A DNA stretch of 15,054 bases from Pseudomonadota bacterium (GCA_021617435.1 JAJWCP010000020.1:1-15054), one strand, 5' to 3'; positions 1-7,455 are shown, counted from the first letter of the stretch. Notes: generated by a model from the sequence alone, not told the origin. Numbers and translations: made by a program.

Positions 1-47
1 TTTTTTTTTTGCAATATTTACGAGTCCGTGCTGTGTATAAGTTGTAT
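1..47 (-). repeat. 47-bp interspersed repeat, left copy
   Basis: This copy matches 14595-14641 in the same orientation at 44 of 47 positions. On the plus strand it starts with ten T's, then GCAATATTTACGAGTC, then a GC-richer part, and ends TAAGTTGTAT. Both copies keep a GAGTC (22-26 here), which is a GANTC site, the target of CcrM methylase in Alphaproteobacteria. On the minus strand both keep a TTATNCACA 9-mer (TTATACACA, 32-40), which fits a relaxed DnaA-box consensus. The right copy lies just upstream of a prepilin gene. This copy touches the window edge, so it may extend further and may precede another minus-strand gene outside. Its function is unknown; the methylation and DnaA readings are inference. 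Confidence 0.8.
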
Positions 48-54
48 GGCAGAC

Positions 55-82
55 ATAAAAAATCCGGCGATTAAGCCGGATT
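55..82 (-). terminator. Rho-independent terminator after the 143-residue unknown gene
   Basis: A perfect 8-bp stem is formed by AATCCGGC (61-68) and GCCGGATT (75-82), with a 6-nt loop. On the minus strand it is followed by a short run of T's (about 56-60). It sits 7 bases after the stop codon of the minus-strand gene ending at 90, so it probably ends that operon. Confidence 0.8.
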
Positions 83-89
83 AAAAGGT

Positions 90-521
90 TTATTTTGGAA
101 ATTGTTTGGCAAATTCGTATTTATCAATGTTGTTAATGGTTTTGATGTTTTTATTCTGCAAGATATTCGGTAGTTCAACGGTTCTGAACACGCTGCGCGG
201 ATCGGCGCCGTCAACAAAAGCGGTAACGTTTCCGCTGGCGGCGGCAATAAAGCGGCGTGAAGCTTCGCCCCAAATGGTCATAATATCTTCTTGATTCAGA
301 GTCTTAATGCTTTCAAAGCCGGTTTCAACCAGCTTGGCACCGCATTCAGTGTGCTCAATCATAATATTATCAGGGTGGCTCTTAATATACTCAAATGCTT
401 TTTCGCGATTAACCTGTGTCGGCTGAAAACTGATACTGTATAACACAACGGAATTTTCTTTTGATGAAACATCATAAGAGCGGGCAATTTGTAATCCTTT
501 AATTAAGTCCATATTATCCAT
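90..521 (-). CDS. Conserved-looking hypothetical protein, 143 residues
   Basis: I do not recognise this family. The product is a soluble, mixed alpha/beta-looking protein with no signal peptide or membrane segment. Visible parts are an N-terminal MDNMDLIKGL, a middle HTECGAKLVETGFESI, and a segment around residues 90-120 containing AAASGNVTAFVDGADPRSVFRTVELP. The ATG at 521 overlaps the end of the HAD phosphatase gene by 8 bases, so translation is probably coupled. A modest AGG lies just upstream; a second ATG three codons in is possible. It is the last gene of the run and is followed by a hairpin terminator. Co-transcription with a HAD phosphatase and a metallophosphoesterase hints at a metabolic role, but no function can be assigned. 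Confidence 0.8.
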   Translation of the reverse strand: MDNMDLIKGLQIARSYDVSSKENSVVLYSISFQPTQVNREKAFEYIKSHPDNIMIEHTECGAKLVETGFESIKTLNQEDIMTIWGEASRRFIAAASGNVTAFVDGADPRSVFRTVELPNILQNKNIKTINNIDKYEFAKQFPK

Positions 522-1197
522 TTTCTTTACCTGTTTTTATTTTTAAATTATTGTTTTGTATTTGTTGTAAATATTGTGCGAGTGAGAATTTTTCCGTGAT
601 ATGCACTGTGTTCATACCAACCTGCCGAGCCGCTGACAAATTCTTTTCAGTGTCATCAATCAGAGTGCAATTTTCCGGCAGTTGATAGATTTTGGCTGCA
701 AACAGTTTAAGTGCCATCGGGTCTTGTTTGGGGTAAAAAAAACCGTTGCGCTCCATGGTTTTAATATCATAGCAGTCAATTCCGTCGGCTTCAACTTCAA
801 ACAAGGTTTTACCAAAGCGCTTTTGCAACACTTTATCTAAATGCGCAATATGATTATTGGTTAAAATCACCACTTGTTTGTCTTTTGTGGTATTGAGCAG
901 CTGTTTATACAAGGCGTAATCAGGGGTAATCTTATCATAGTCAACGCGGCTTTGCATTTTAAGGCAAAATTCATCAAAGTTATAATCGGCATAGTCGCAC
1001 ATTGCTTTAATGTAATTAAACATACCCAAACGATTTTTAGCGATAGTTTGCTCCGAAATAAGCGCTTGCGTTTTGCCGTCAAGTTTTAACTCTTCGCGAT
1101 AAGTTTGCTTCATCGCATCCACAAATTCCGCTAATGAAATTTGCGTAATCGGATACAAAACGCCGTCACAATCTAAAATTAAAGCTTGTTTATGCAT
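514..1197 (-). CDS. HAD-superfamily hydrolase (pyrimidine 5'-nucleotidase-like)
   Basis: This is a 227-residue soluble phosphatase of the haloacid dehalogenase superfamily. Motif I is LILDCDGVLYP, with nucleophile D9 and general acid D11. Motif II is ILTNN with T113. A candidate motif III lysine is K157 in YPKQDP, and motif IV is the acidic pair D181-D182 in TLIDDTEKN. A helical cap lies between motifs I and II at about residues 20-95, as in subfamily I enzymes. The DGVLYP signature and size resemble the pyrimidine 5'-nucleotidase/SDT1-like group often seen in Alphaproteobacteria, but the substrate cannot be read from sequence. The start overlaps the end of the metallophosphoesterase gene by 8 bases, and the end overlaps the next gene by 8 bases, so all three are probably translationally coupled. 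Confidence 0.85.
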   Translation of the reverse strand: MHKQALILDCDGVLYPITQISLAEFVDAMKQTYREELKLDGKTQALISEQTIAKNRLGMFNYIKAMCDYADYNFDEFCLKMQSRVDYDKITPDYALYKQLLNTTKDKQVVILTNNHIAHLDKVLQKRFGKTLFEVEADGIDCYDIKTMERNGFFYPKQDPMALKLFAAKIYQLPENCTLIDDTEKNLSAARQVGMNTVHITEKFSLAQYLQQIQNNNLKIKTGKENG

Positions 1198-2311
1198 TAG
1201 GTTTGCCCTTAAAGTTAATTACCGCAATATCGGACGGAGCCAAAATGCGCATCGGAGGTCCCCAATATCCGGCGCCGCGGGTGACATAAAGTTTGTCGCC
1301 ATGCACGGTATATTCTCCGGCTAAATAGCCGTTGGCAATTTCCGCCACGTAATTAAACGGAAAAATTTGTCCGCCGTGAGTGTGTCCTGAAACTTGCAGG
1401 TCAAATTGTCCGGCTTCAAGCAAATCAATAGCTTTTGGCGTGTGCGAGAGCAGTATTTTATAATCATCATCGGTGGCATAATATAAAGCGTTTTTAAAAT
1501 TAGGTTCGCGTGCCCCGGCATCAGGAATCCCACCGATATAAAGTCCGGTATCGGTAATTTTTTCACCGGAGTTGTTCAACACATCAAAACCCATCTGCGT
1601 AAACTTAATCATCCATTTGCCGGGAGCGTTATAATATTCGTGATTACCTAAACTTAAATAAATTTTTTTAGCTTTAAGTTTTTGCAATGCTTGCATTTGT
1701 GTTTCAAGCTTTTCCGGCACATCGTCAATAATATCGCCAACTAATAAAATATAATCAGGGTTTTGCGCGTTAATAATATTTATAAAGTTTTCAATTTGAC
1801 TCATCGGGGTTGCCATATCAATATGAAAATCACTCGCGACCACCATTTTAACATTTTCTTTAATGCGACTGTCGGTGATGGTAATATTTTTAACCGCCGG
1901 AATTTTGTGAGCCTCGTAAACGCCGTAAAAGGCAATCAGCACTGCTAAAATTATCGTAATTAAATTGTTGCGGTTTAAGAGCGCCGTATTATCCGGACTT
2001 AATGCTTGGTTGCGCGAGATAAAGTAAACTGTATACCAAATAACTTCACGTACCAAAATCAGCATAATTAAAATAAAGGCAACTCCCATTAAAAAGTATG
2101 AAACTTTGGCTATAACCGCATAAACTGGCGCGCTGATAAATGAATAATGCCGTAACAATCCTAAAATAAGCGGGCTGAACCAGGCAAATATAATCAGTAT
2201 TAGTATGCCGAGTTTTGTAAGCTCAGAAAAATTGCTGTATCCGACCAATGTTTTGTAAGTAATGGCTATGCAAGAAAGCATAACAATTATCATCGCAATA
2301 AAAAAACTCAT
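1190..2311 (-). CDS. Membrane-anchored calcineurin-like metallophosphoesterase
   Basis: The product has 373 residues. About four hydrophobic helices (roughly 3-20, 35-53, 62-98 and 116-133) precede a catalytic domain from about 150 on. All metal-binding motifs of the calcineurin-like phosphoesterase family are present: SDFHID (D161, H163), GDIID (D193), GNHE (N223, H224), SH at H290 and GHTHGGQ (H310, H312). The architecture matches YkuE/YaeI-type enzymes. Some of those act on lipid substrates such as UDP-2,3-diacylglucosamine or on phosphodiesters at the membrane; the substrate here is unknown. The ATG at 2311 has an AAGG about 10 bases upstream. The gene lies 20 bases after the DUF4167 gene and overlaps the HAD gene by 8 bases, consistent with one operon. 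Confidence 0.9.
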   Translation of the reverse strand: MSFFIAMIIVMLSCIAITYKTLVGYSNFSELTKLGILILIIFAWFSPLILGLLRHYSFISAPVYAVIAKVSYFLMGVAFILIMLILVREVIWYTVYFISRNQALSPDNTALLNRNNLITIILAVLIAFYGVYEAHKIPAVKNITITDSRIKENVKMVVASDFHIDMATPMSQIENFINIINAQNPDYILLVGDIIDDVPEKLETQMQALQKLKAKKIYLSLGNHEYYNAPGKWMIKFTQMGFDVLNNSGEKITDTGLYIGGIPDAGAREPNFKNALYYATDDDYKILLSHTPKAIDLLEAGQFDLQVSGHTHGGQIFPFNYVAEIANGYLAGEYTVHGDKLYVTRGAGYWGPPMRILAPSDIAVINFKGKPNA

Positions 2312-2331
2312 GTTGTTAACCTTTTAAAAAA

Positions 2332-2865
2332 TTAAAACGCGGTTGCGGCAACGGTTTCTTCAGCGGGCTTTTTAACCCGGCGAATAACGCGGCGCGGCTT
2401 GGCAACCGGAGCTTCCTCTGCATATATTTCTGACAAGCCGTTGTTATTTTGCGGCTGAATTTCAATAACCTTAAATGATTTACGCAAAGCAGCTTCAGCC
2501 GGTGCTACAGTATCAGCAGCAGTTTCAACCGGAGCTTTATCGGCTTGTGAAACTGCAGATTCGCATGTGTCTTCCGCACTGTTTTCGTCAGCTTGCTGTG
2601 GTGCGGTGTTTTCCGTCCGTACTGCTCTGCGTTCATTAATCTCGGTCACAATTTTGCGATAATGCTCGGCATACTGACGATACACTTCCATTTCAATATA
2701 ATCGCCTGAGCCGAGAGCCTCTTTGGCAAGTTCATTATATCTTTTAATTAAATCAAGCGCGGTACCGTTAATTTTTCCCGCTGGACTGATACTGTCAAAT
2801 TTATAATTAAGCGAGTAAGCGTTGCTGTTACCGCTGTTATTGCGAAATTTATTGTTTTTTTTCAT
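2332..2865 (-). CDS. DUF4167 domain-containing protein
   Basis: The product has 177 residues. Residues about 15-75 match the DUF4167 pattern: a basic, Asn-rich start, then FDSISPAGKINGTA, an LIKRYNELAKEAL helix, GSGDYIEMEVYRQYAEHYRKI and onward. The rest is low-complexity and acidic/Ala-rich, ending in a basic patch (RRVIRRVKKP). In Alphaproteobacteria this family is commonly found just after prmC, as here, and its molecular role is not established. The N-terminal basic stretch and basic C-terminal patch would suit nucleic-acid or ribosome contact, but that is inference. The start ATG at 2865 has no good Shine-Dalgarno sequence. A promoter candidate lies upstream at 2958-2985, so the gene need not depend on readthrough from prmC. 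Confidence 0.9.
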   Translation of the reverse strand: MKKNNKFRNNSGNSNAYSLNYKFDSISPAGKINGTALDLIKRYNELAKEALGSGDYIEMEVYRQYAEHYRKIVTEINERRAVRTENTAPQQADENSAEDTCESAVSQADKAPVETAADTVAPAEAALRKSFKVIEIQPQNNNGLSEIYAEEAPVAKPRRVIRRVKKPAEETVAATAF

Positions 2866-2957
2866 ATTTTATACAACCACAATGTTGAGCTAAGTTAAAT
2901 TTAAATGTAAATCGGAAAAGGTGCGTCTATCAACAAATACTTTGCACCAACGGCGGT

Positions 2958-2985
2958 ATAATATCTGATTTTTTCTTAAATGCAA
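2958..2985 (-). promoter_or_regulatory. Candidate sigma-70 promoter for the DUF4167 gene
   Basis: On the minus strand there is a TTGCAT -35 box (2980-2985), a 16-base spacer and a TATTAT -10 box (2958-2963). The -35 overlaps the stop codon region of prmC. It would give a leader of about 85 bases before the ATG at 2865. Confidence 0.55.
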
Positions 2986-3824
2986 TCATTTTTTCTAAAA
3001 ATCAAACAACGTTCTATACCCGCCAAATCCGGCACGATTTTTATATGTTCAAAACCGTTTTTTATAAAAATATTTTTAACATCTTCAGCTTGTCCAATGC
3101 CGATTTCAAGAACAATATAGCCATGTTTTGCGAGTAATAAAGGGGCAATCTCGGCAATTTTGCGATAGCTGTTAAGTCCGTCTTGTCCGCCGCTTAATGC
3201 CATATACGGGTCATAATCTTTTACTTCCGTATCAAGCGCGGCAATATCGCTATCCGGAATATACGGCGGATTGCTAATAATCAGCTGAAAATTATCGCCG
3301 ATTTTGTCGGCAAAATCAGGAGCAAACCAATCAGCAGTCAAGAGGTTGCAGCGCTTGCTTACCCCTAAAGCTTCAGCGTTTTTTTGAGCAATTTGCAAAG
3401 CCTCGGCCGATTTATCAATGCCGACGCCGTATAAATCAGGCGCTTCTTGCAACAATGAAAGTAAAATGCAACCTGAGCCGGTACCGAAATCGGCAATTAT
3501 TGTAATATTTTCCGCTCTGATAAGTTTAAGCGCCGCCTCAACGGCAATTTCTGTGTCAGGTCGCGGCGATAATACCTTTTCATTGACCATAAAGTCTGAT
3601 TTATAAAAGGCTTTATGCCCTAAAATTTTATCCAAAGGCTTATGCGCAGCGCGTTGTTTTAACAGCTGCCGCAGCTTTTTCTCTTCTTCCGGGGTAAGAG
3701 TTGTTGTATAGCAAACTTCATCAGCAGGTAAATTGCCGGCAGTAGCAATTAAAAGCCTTGCTTCCAGCCTTGGAGACGGAATTTGCGCCTGAACTAAGGC
3801 GTTAATTACTTCATCATAAATCAT
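2976..3824 (-). CDS. prmC: Peptide chain release factor N5-glutamine methyltransferase PrmC (HemK)
   Basis: PrmC uses S-adenosylmethionine to methylate the glutamine of the GGQ motif in release factors RF1 and RF2. The 282 residues are the usual length. They show the small N-terminal helical domain (1-80), the family motif KILGHKAFYKSDF (66-78), SPRPDTE (86-92), the SAM-binding motif DFGTGSG (112-118) and the catalytic NPPY (185-188) in IISNPPYIP. The ATG overlaps the rpoH stop by four bases (3821-3824), implying translational coupling. In most bacteria the upstream partner is prfA; here it is rpoH. That couples a release-factor modifier to the heat-shock sigma factor, an arrangement I would not call typical. 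Confidence 0.95.
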   Translation of the reverse strand: MIYDEVINALVQAQIPSPRLEARLLIATAGNLPADEVCYTTTLTPEEEKKLRQLLKQRAAHKPLDKILGHKAFYKSDFMVNEKVLSPRPDTEIAVEAALKLIRAENITIIADFGTGSGCILLSLLQEAPDLYGVGIDKSAEALQIAQKNAEALGVSKRCNLLTADWFAPDFADKIGDNFQLIISNPPYIPDSDIAALDTEVKDYDPYMALSGGQDGLNSYRKIAEIAPLLLAKHGYIVLEIGIGQAEDVKNIFIKNGFEHIKIVPDLAGIERCLIFRKNDCI

Positions 3825-4726
3825 TCGGCCGCCATTTTTGCTTTTACGTCTGCCGCCAGTTTTTCAAACGCGCGTTTTTCAATTTGACGCACCCGCTCGC
3901 GGCTGATGTTAAATTTAGCCCCGATTTCATCAAGTGTTACCGGATTCTCGCTGAGCATGCGGTTTTTAACAATAAATTGCTCGCGCTCGCTTAAATTGGC
4001 TAAGCACTCTTGCAAAATTTTGCGTTTATATTCAGCCTCTTGCTTGTTTGCAACTCTGTTTTCAATATTTTGCGAAGCGTCGGCGAGCATATCAATCCGC
4101 TCTTTGCTTTCGTCGTCAGAATCATTATGAACCGCAACGTTTAATGAGGTGTCGCCGCCGATTCGCCGATTCATTTCCACCACATCTTGCTCATCAACCA
4201 CCAATTCTTTGGCAATATTTTTAACCACTTGCGGCTCAAGTTCTTTGTTTTCGTATAAGCCAAGACGTGCTTTGATTTTGCCCAAATTGTAAAACAGCTT
4301 TTTCTGCGCGGCGACGGTGCCGATTTTCACAAGCGACCATGAGCGCAAAATGTAGTCATGAATTGCGGCTTTAATCCACCAAATAGCATAAGTTGAAAGC
4401 CGAACTTTCTTTTTCTCGTCAAACTTTTTGACCGCCTGCATTAAACCGATATTTGCCTCTGAAATAATATCTGCCATCGGCAATCCGTAACGGCGATAGG
4501 TGAGTGCGATTTTAGCCGCTAACCGCAAATGCGAGGTAATCAGTTTTTGCGCCGATTTTAAGTTGCCGTTGGCCTTAAAATCATGGATTAAGGTGGCTTC
4601 TTCCTGCTCGCTCAGAACCGGAAACTTTTTAATTTGCTCCAAATACGAGTATAGCCCACTGTCACTGATGACGGCAGGTAAATTGGCTTTATTGTCAACG
4701 ACTATAAGATTTTTGTTTTCGCTCAT
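3821..4726 (-). CDS. rpoH: RNA polymerase heat-shock sigma factor RpoH (sigma-32)
   Basis: This sigma factor directs core RNA polymerase to heat-shock promoters. Counting from the ATG at 4726 there are 301 residues, close to other RpoH proteins. Region 1.2 lies at about 23-55. Region 2 is at 60-135, with YGLPMADIISEANIGLMQAVKKFD and the aromatic-rich STYAIWWIKAAIHDY of regions 2.3-2.4. The RpoH box follows at 141-150 as QKKLFYNLGK. Region 4.2 ends in a helix-turn-helix, LDEIGAKFNISRERVRQIEK. An upstream in-frame TTG at 4750 would add eight residues, but it lies almost at the start site expected from the promoter at 4759-4787, so the ATG is preferred. There is no evident Shine-Dalgarno; the leader is A/T-rich. 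The stop overlaps the start of prmC by four bases. Confidence 0.93.
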   Translation of the reverse strand: MSENKNLIVVDNKANLPAVISDSGLYSYLEQIKKFPVLSEQEEATLIHDFKANGNLKSAQKLITSHLRLAAKIALTYRRYGLPMADIISEANIGLMQAVKKFDEKKKVRLSTYAIWWIKAAIHDYILRSWSLVKIGTVAAQKKLFYNLGKIKARLGLYENKELEPQVVKNIAKELVVDEQDVVEMNRRIGGDTSLNVAVHNDSDDESKERIDMLADASQNIENRVANKQEAEYKRKILQECLANLSEREQFIVKNRMLSENPVTLDEIGAKFNISRERVRQIEKRAFEKLAADVKAKMAAE

Positions 4727-4758
4727 ATTTTTATTAAAAAATTGTTTCAAACAGAGTT

Positions 4759-4787
4759 AATCTAGATAAAAAAAATTTAAAAATCAA
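4759..4787 (-). promoter_or_regulatory. Candidate sigma-70 promoter for rpoH
   Basis: On the minus strand there is a TTGATT -35 (4782-4787), a 17-base A/T-rich spacer and a TAGATT -10 (4759-4764). It lies in the 64 bases between the secreted-protein gene and rpoH. Transcription would start around 4752, giving a leader of about 25 bases before the ATG at 4726. I see no heat-shock-type promoter. Confidence 0.6.
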
Positions 4788-4790
4788 GTT

Positions 4791-5360
4791 TTACGGAAAG
4801 ATAAACGTAACATCACGATAATCGGAGCTGCTTTGATCCAAATTGATAACGTAAACCCGATAATTGTCAGCGTACGGATAAATAATTAAATATACAGGAC
4901 GTGGAATATCACGATTCTGCCGACAAAGCAAAATATCATTTTCATCAATTTTCTCATTGATTTTAATCATTACCAGAGCATTGGCGGTGTTCAAATCTTG
5001 CTCAGGCAAAAAGTTTTGCGCCGCAACCTGATGGAAGCCGTCAATATTGGCTGAAATCAATGCTTTGCTACGTTTGCTTAATGTTGTGTCAGCATTTATT
5101 TTGCCAATATATTTTTCAACTTCTTGCATTGTTTTTGCGTATAATGTCGCAGATTCGCATACCGGTTTTTCCGGTAGCTTTACTTTGCCTAAATCTTCAT
5201 CTTTATGATAAAATTCCGCATCATTGGAAGTTTTATTTTCAATCGGCGCCAAATCGGCATTTAAGCCGCTTGCAACCATATCGGTTTCAGCTTTGGCAAA
5301 GGAGCTGAAGCTGGTGATGAATAAAGCGGAAAGACTTAAAATGCCGATTTTTTGTACCAT
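4791..5360 (-). CDS. Small secreted/periplasmic protein of unknown function
   Basis: The 189-residue product begins with a clear Sec signal peptide: a short basic start, a hydrophobic core at residues 5-20, and a likely cut after AKA at residue 24. The mature part is about 165 residues with an even charge mix. It contains two cysteines (C68, C146) that could form a disulfide, and a C-terminal beta-rich stretch (YLIIYPYADNYRVYVINL) ending in TFIFP. I do not recognise the family. It starts 9 bases after the asnS stop, and the asnS stop codon forms part of its Shine-Dalgarno (TAAGGA), so the two are very likely coupled. Why a periplasmic protein is tied to an aminoacyl-tRNA synthetase is unclear. 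Confidence 0.85.
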   Translation of the reverse strand: MVQKIGILSLSALFITSFSSFAKAETDMVASGLNADLAPIENKTSNDAEFYHKDEDLGKVKLPEKPVCESATLYAKTMQEVEKYIGKINADTTLSKRSKALISANIDGFHQVAAQNFLPEQDLNTANALVMIKINEKIDENDILLCRQNRDIPRPVYLIIYPYADNYRVYVINLDQSSSDYRDVTFIFP

Positions 5361-5369
5361 ATTATTTCC

Positions 5370-6758
5370 TTAAAAGTTTACTGAGTTAGGCGTGCGCGGG
5401 AACGGTAAAACATCGCGAATATTGGCAATGCCGGTAACCAGCATCATCATACGCTCAAAGCCCAAGCCGAAACCGGCGTGAGGTACGGAGCCGTATTTGC
5501 GTGAATCCAAATACCAACTGTAATCTTCAAGGCGCATACCGTTTTCTTTAATTTTATTAACTAAAACATCATAGCGTTCTTCACGTTGCGAACCGCCGAT
5601 TAATTCGCCGATTCGCGGAACCAGAACGTCCATGGCGGCAACGGTTTTGCCGTCATCGTTTAAGCGCATGTAAAAGGCTTTAATTTCTTTCGGGTAATCG
5701 CGGACGATAACCGGTTTTTTGAAGTATTCTTCCGCCAAAAAACGTTCATGTTCGGTTTGCAAATCAATGCCGTATTCGGGCTTATATTCAAACTTGCGAC
5801 CTGATTTTTGCATAATTTCAATTGCTTCGGTATAGGTGATGCGGGCAAAACTGTTGTGCGCAATGTTTTCAAGCGTTTGTTTTAAGGTCGGGTCAACAAA
5901 TTTTTCAAACAACTCCAAATCTTCGGCGCAGTTTTCCATAATGTGTTTAACGCAGTACCTGACCATATCCTCGGCTAAATCCATATCGTCATGAATATCG
6001 GCAAAAGCCATTTCCGGCTCAATCATCCAAAATTCGGCGGCGTGGCGCGGAGTGTTGGAGTTTTCGGCTCTGAAAGTGGGCCCGAAGGTATAAATATCGC
6101 CCAAAGCGGTGGCATACATTTCACCGTTAAGCTGACCTGAAACGGTTAAATGCGCTTCTTTGCCGAAAAAGTCCTTGCTGTAATCAACTTTTCCGTTGGC
6201 GGTTTTCGGCAGATTGTTCAAATCTAAAGTGGTGACTTGAAACATCTCGCCGGCGCCTTCACAGTCTGAGCCGGTGATAATCGGAGTGTGAACATAGCGA
6301 AAGCCGCGCTCATGGAAAAATTTATGAATAGCATAAGAAAGTTCGGAGCGAACACGAAAAGCGGCGCCGTATTTGTTGGTGCGCGGACGCAAATGGGCAA
6401 TGGTGCGCAAATATTCGTCAGTATGTTTCTTCTTTTGCAACGGATAATCATCAGGCGCAAGGCTATATATTTCAATATTGTCGGCAACAACTTCAAATTT
6501 TTGGCTGCCGCCTTTAGATTCGGTCAATGCGCCGGTAACGGCAACCGATGAGCCTGTGGATAATTTTTTAATATCCTCATAATTTTTGAGGGTGTTATTG
6601 GCGATAACCTGCATATTTTTAAGACAAGAGCCGTCGTTTACTTCAATAAACGAAAAATCTTTGGCATCGCGGCGGGTGCGAACCCAACCTTTAAGCAAAA
6701 CTTGTTCCTGCGGGGCGCTTGAGGCCAGTAAAGCAACAATTTTAGTTCTTTTCAACAT
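5370..6758 (-). CDS. asnS: Asparaginyl-tRNA synthetase
   Basis: This cytoplasmic class IIb synthetase charges tRNA-Asn with asparagine. From the ATG at 6758 the protein has 462 residues, near the usual length (466 in E. coli). It shows the N-terminal OB-fold anticodon-binding domain with LLKGWVRTRRDAKDFSFIEV. Class II motif 2 follows in FGPTFRAENSNTPRHAAEFW, as does the Asn-specific EPEMAFAD. Motif 3 is GLGFERMMMLVTG, followed by the typical C-terminus DVLPFPRTPNSVNF. The open frame extends 23 codons further upstream, to 6827. The ATG at 6758 is preferred because GAGGGA lies 9 bases ahead of it, the N-terminus then matches the family, and the promoter at 6813-6841 would start transcription around 6806, inside that extension. 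Confidence 0.95.
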   Translation of the reverse strand: MLKRTKIVALLASSAPQEQVLLKGWVRTRRDAKDFSFIEVNDGSCLKNMQVIANNTLKNYEDIKKLSTGSSVAVTGALTESKGGSQKFEVVADNIEIYSLAPDDYPLQKKKHTDEYLRTIAHLRPRTNKYGAAFRVRSELSYAIHKFFHERGFRYVHTPIITGSDCEGAGEMFQVTTLDLNNLPKTANGKVDYSKDFFGKEAHLTVSGQLNGEMYATALGDIYTFGPTFRAENSNTPRHAAEFWMIEPEMAFADIHDDMDLAEDMVRYCVKHIMENCAEDLELFEKFVDPTLKQTLENIAHNSFARITYTEAIEIMQKSGRKFEYKPEYGIDLQTEHERFLAEEYFKKPVIVRDYPKEIKAFYMRLNDDGKTVAAMDVLVPRIGELIGGSQREERYDVLVNKIKENGMRLEDYSWYLDSRKYGSVPHAGFGLGFERMMMLVTGIANIRDVLPFPRTPNSVNF

Positions 6759-6812
6759 ATTTATTTCCCTCAAATTAATGTGATTTTTGAACATTTTTAC
6801 AAAACTTTTCGC

Positions 6813-6841
6813 ACTATACAACAACAAACTTTAATTGTCTA
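6813..6841 (-). promoter_or_regulatory. Promoter for asnS
   Basis: On the minus strand there is a TAGACA -35 (6836-6841), a 17-base spacer and a TATAGT -10 (6813-6818). Both boxes match the sigma-70 consensus at five of six positions. The leader to the asnS ATG is about 48 bases. The -35 is only three bases from the -35 of the divergent lipoprotein promoter. Confidence 0.65.
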
Positions 6842-6844
6842 GCA

Positions 6845-6873
6845 TTGACAACAAAATTTATCGGTAATAAATT
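6845..6873 (+). promoter_or_regulatory. Promoter for the glycine-zipper lipoprotein gene
   Basis: There is a perfect TTGACA -35 (6845-6850) and, after 17 bases, TAAATT (6868-6873) as the best-placed -10. It is back to back with the asnS promoter. Confidence 0.6.
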
Positions 6874-6903
6874 ATAAGTCAGAAACTTACGAGGAGAAAC
6901 ACA

Positions 6904-7350
6904 ATGAAAAAACTTTTAACCCTTTTAACCCCGCTTGCCCTGCTTGCCGCTTGTCAGGCTGATATTCAGTCCGATCAATACGGCACCAGCTCGGTCGGGC
7001 AGGCAAATTCTGCCGCGCAATGCCGCGTAATCACCGTTCGCCCGGTTAAAGTTAAAACCGATAATGAGTTAGGCACAATCATCGGCGGAGCTGCCGGTGG
7101 CATTGCCGGATATTCAATCGGTCACGGCAGTACGGCGCACCTGCTTGGCGGTTTAGGCGGTGCGGTTTTGGGCGGAATGGCCGGCGACGCTGCGCAAGGC
7201 GCTTTGTCATCGCAAAGCGGATATGAATATGTGGTTGAGTTAAACAACGGTCAGGTTATGACCATTACTCAAGGCACCAGCACCTTATTAAGCCCGGGGC
7301 AGAGATGCTTGCTGTTATACGGCAATCCGGCGCGCTTAATTGCATATTAA
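6904..7350 (+). CDS. Glycine-zipper outer membrane lipoprotein (17-kDa antigen/SlyB-like)
   Basis: The product has 148 residues with a lipoprotein signal peptide and lipobox LAAC, giving the lipidated Cys at residue 17. After a polar linker, residues 57-100 form a Gly/Ala-rich glycine zipper (GTIIGGAAGGIAGYSIGHG, then GGLGGAVLGGMAGDAAQGA). This is typical of the Rickettsia 17-kDa surface antigen/SlyB 2TM family and is followed by a small beta-rich domain (YEYVVELNNGQVMTITQG). These lipoproteins sit in the outer membrane envelope and are thought to stabilise it. The start has a strong GAGGAG seven bases upstream. It has its own promoter and terminator, so it is monocistronic. It could be an accessory for the neighbouring exporter, but nothing beyond proximity says so. 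Confidence 0.9.
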   Translation: MKKLLTLLTPLALLAACQADIQSDQYGTSSVGQANSAAQCRVITVRPVKVKTDNELGTIIGGAAGGIAGYSIGHGSTAHLLGGLGGAVLGGMAGDAAQGALSSQSGYEYVVELNNGQVMTITQGTSTLLSPGQRCLLLYGNPARLIAY

Positions 7351-7368
7351 TTAAGCCTGTTATTTGCA

Positions 7369-7398
7369 AAGCCCCGATTCGTCGGGGCTTAAATTTGG
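7369..7398 (+). terminator. Rho-independent terminator after the lipoprotein gene
   Basis: A perfect 9-bp stem is formed by AAGCCCCGA (7369-7377) and TCGGGGCTT (7382-7390), with a TTCG loop. It is followed by a T-rich tail, TAAATTT. It isolates the exporter operon from the lipoprotein gene. Confidence 0.9.
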
Positions 7399-7426
7399 GG
7401 CAAATAGTTATGTAAGCCGATTATGT

Positions 7427-7455
7427 TTGCAAAAAATTTACCATCCTGCTATTAT
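7427..7455 (+). promoter_or_regulatory. Promoter of the ABC exporter operon
   Basis: TTGCAA -35 (7427-7432), 17-base spacer, TATTAT -10 (7450-7455). Transcription would start about 25 bases before the ATG at 7487, which has a GTGGAG Shine-Dalgarno. No operator-like palindrome is obvious here and no regulator gene is in the operon. Confidence 0.65.

Noticed and set aside
2918..2950. GGTGC/GCACC pair in the DUF4167 leader as an attenuator or riboswitch
   Set aside because: Only five base pairs with a large loop and no recognisable conserved core. Too weak to claim.
4727..4750. TTG start for rpoH eight codons upstream
   Set aside because: It lies at the expected transcription start and has no ribosome binding site. 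The ATG at 4726 fits family length better.
6759..6827. 23-codon N-terminal extension of asnS
   Set aside because: The asnS promoter would start transcription inside it. The ATG at 6758 has a good Shine-Dalgarno and gives the family-typical N-terminus.
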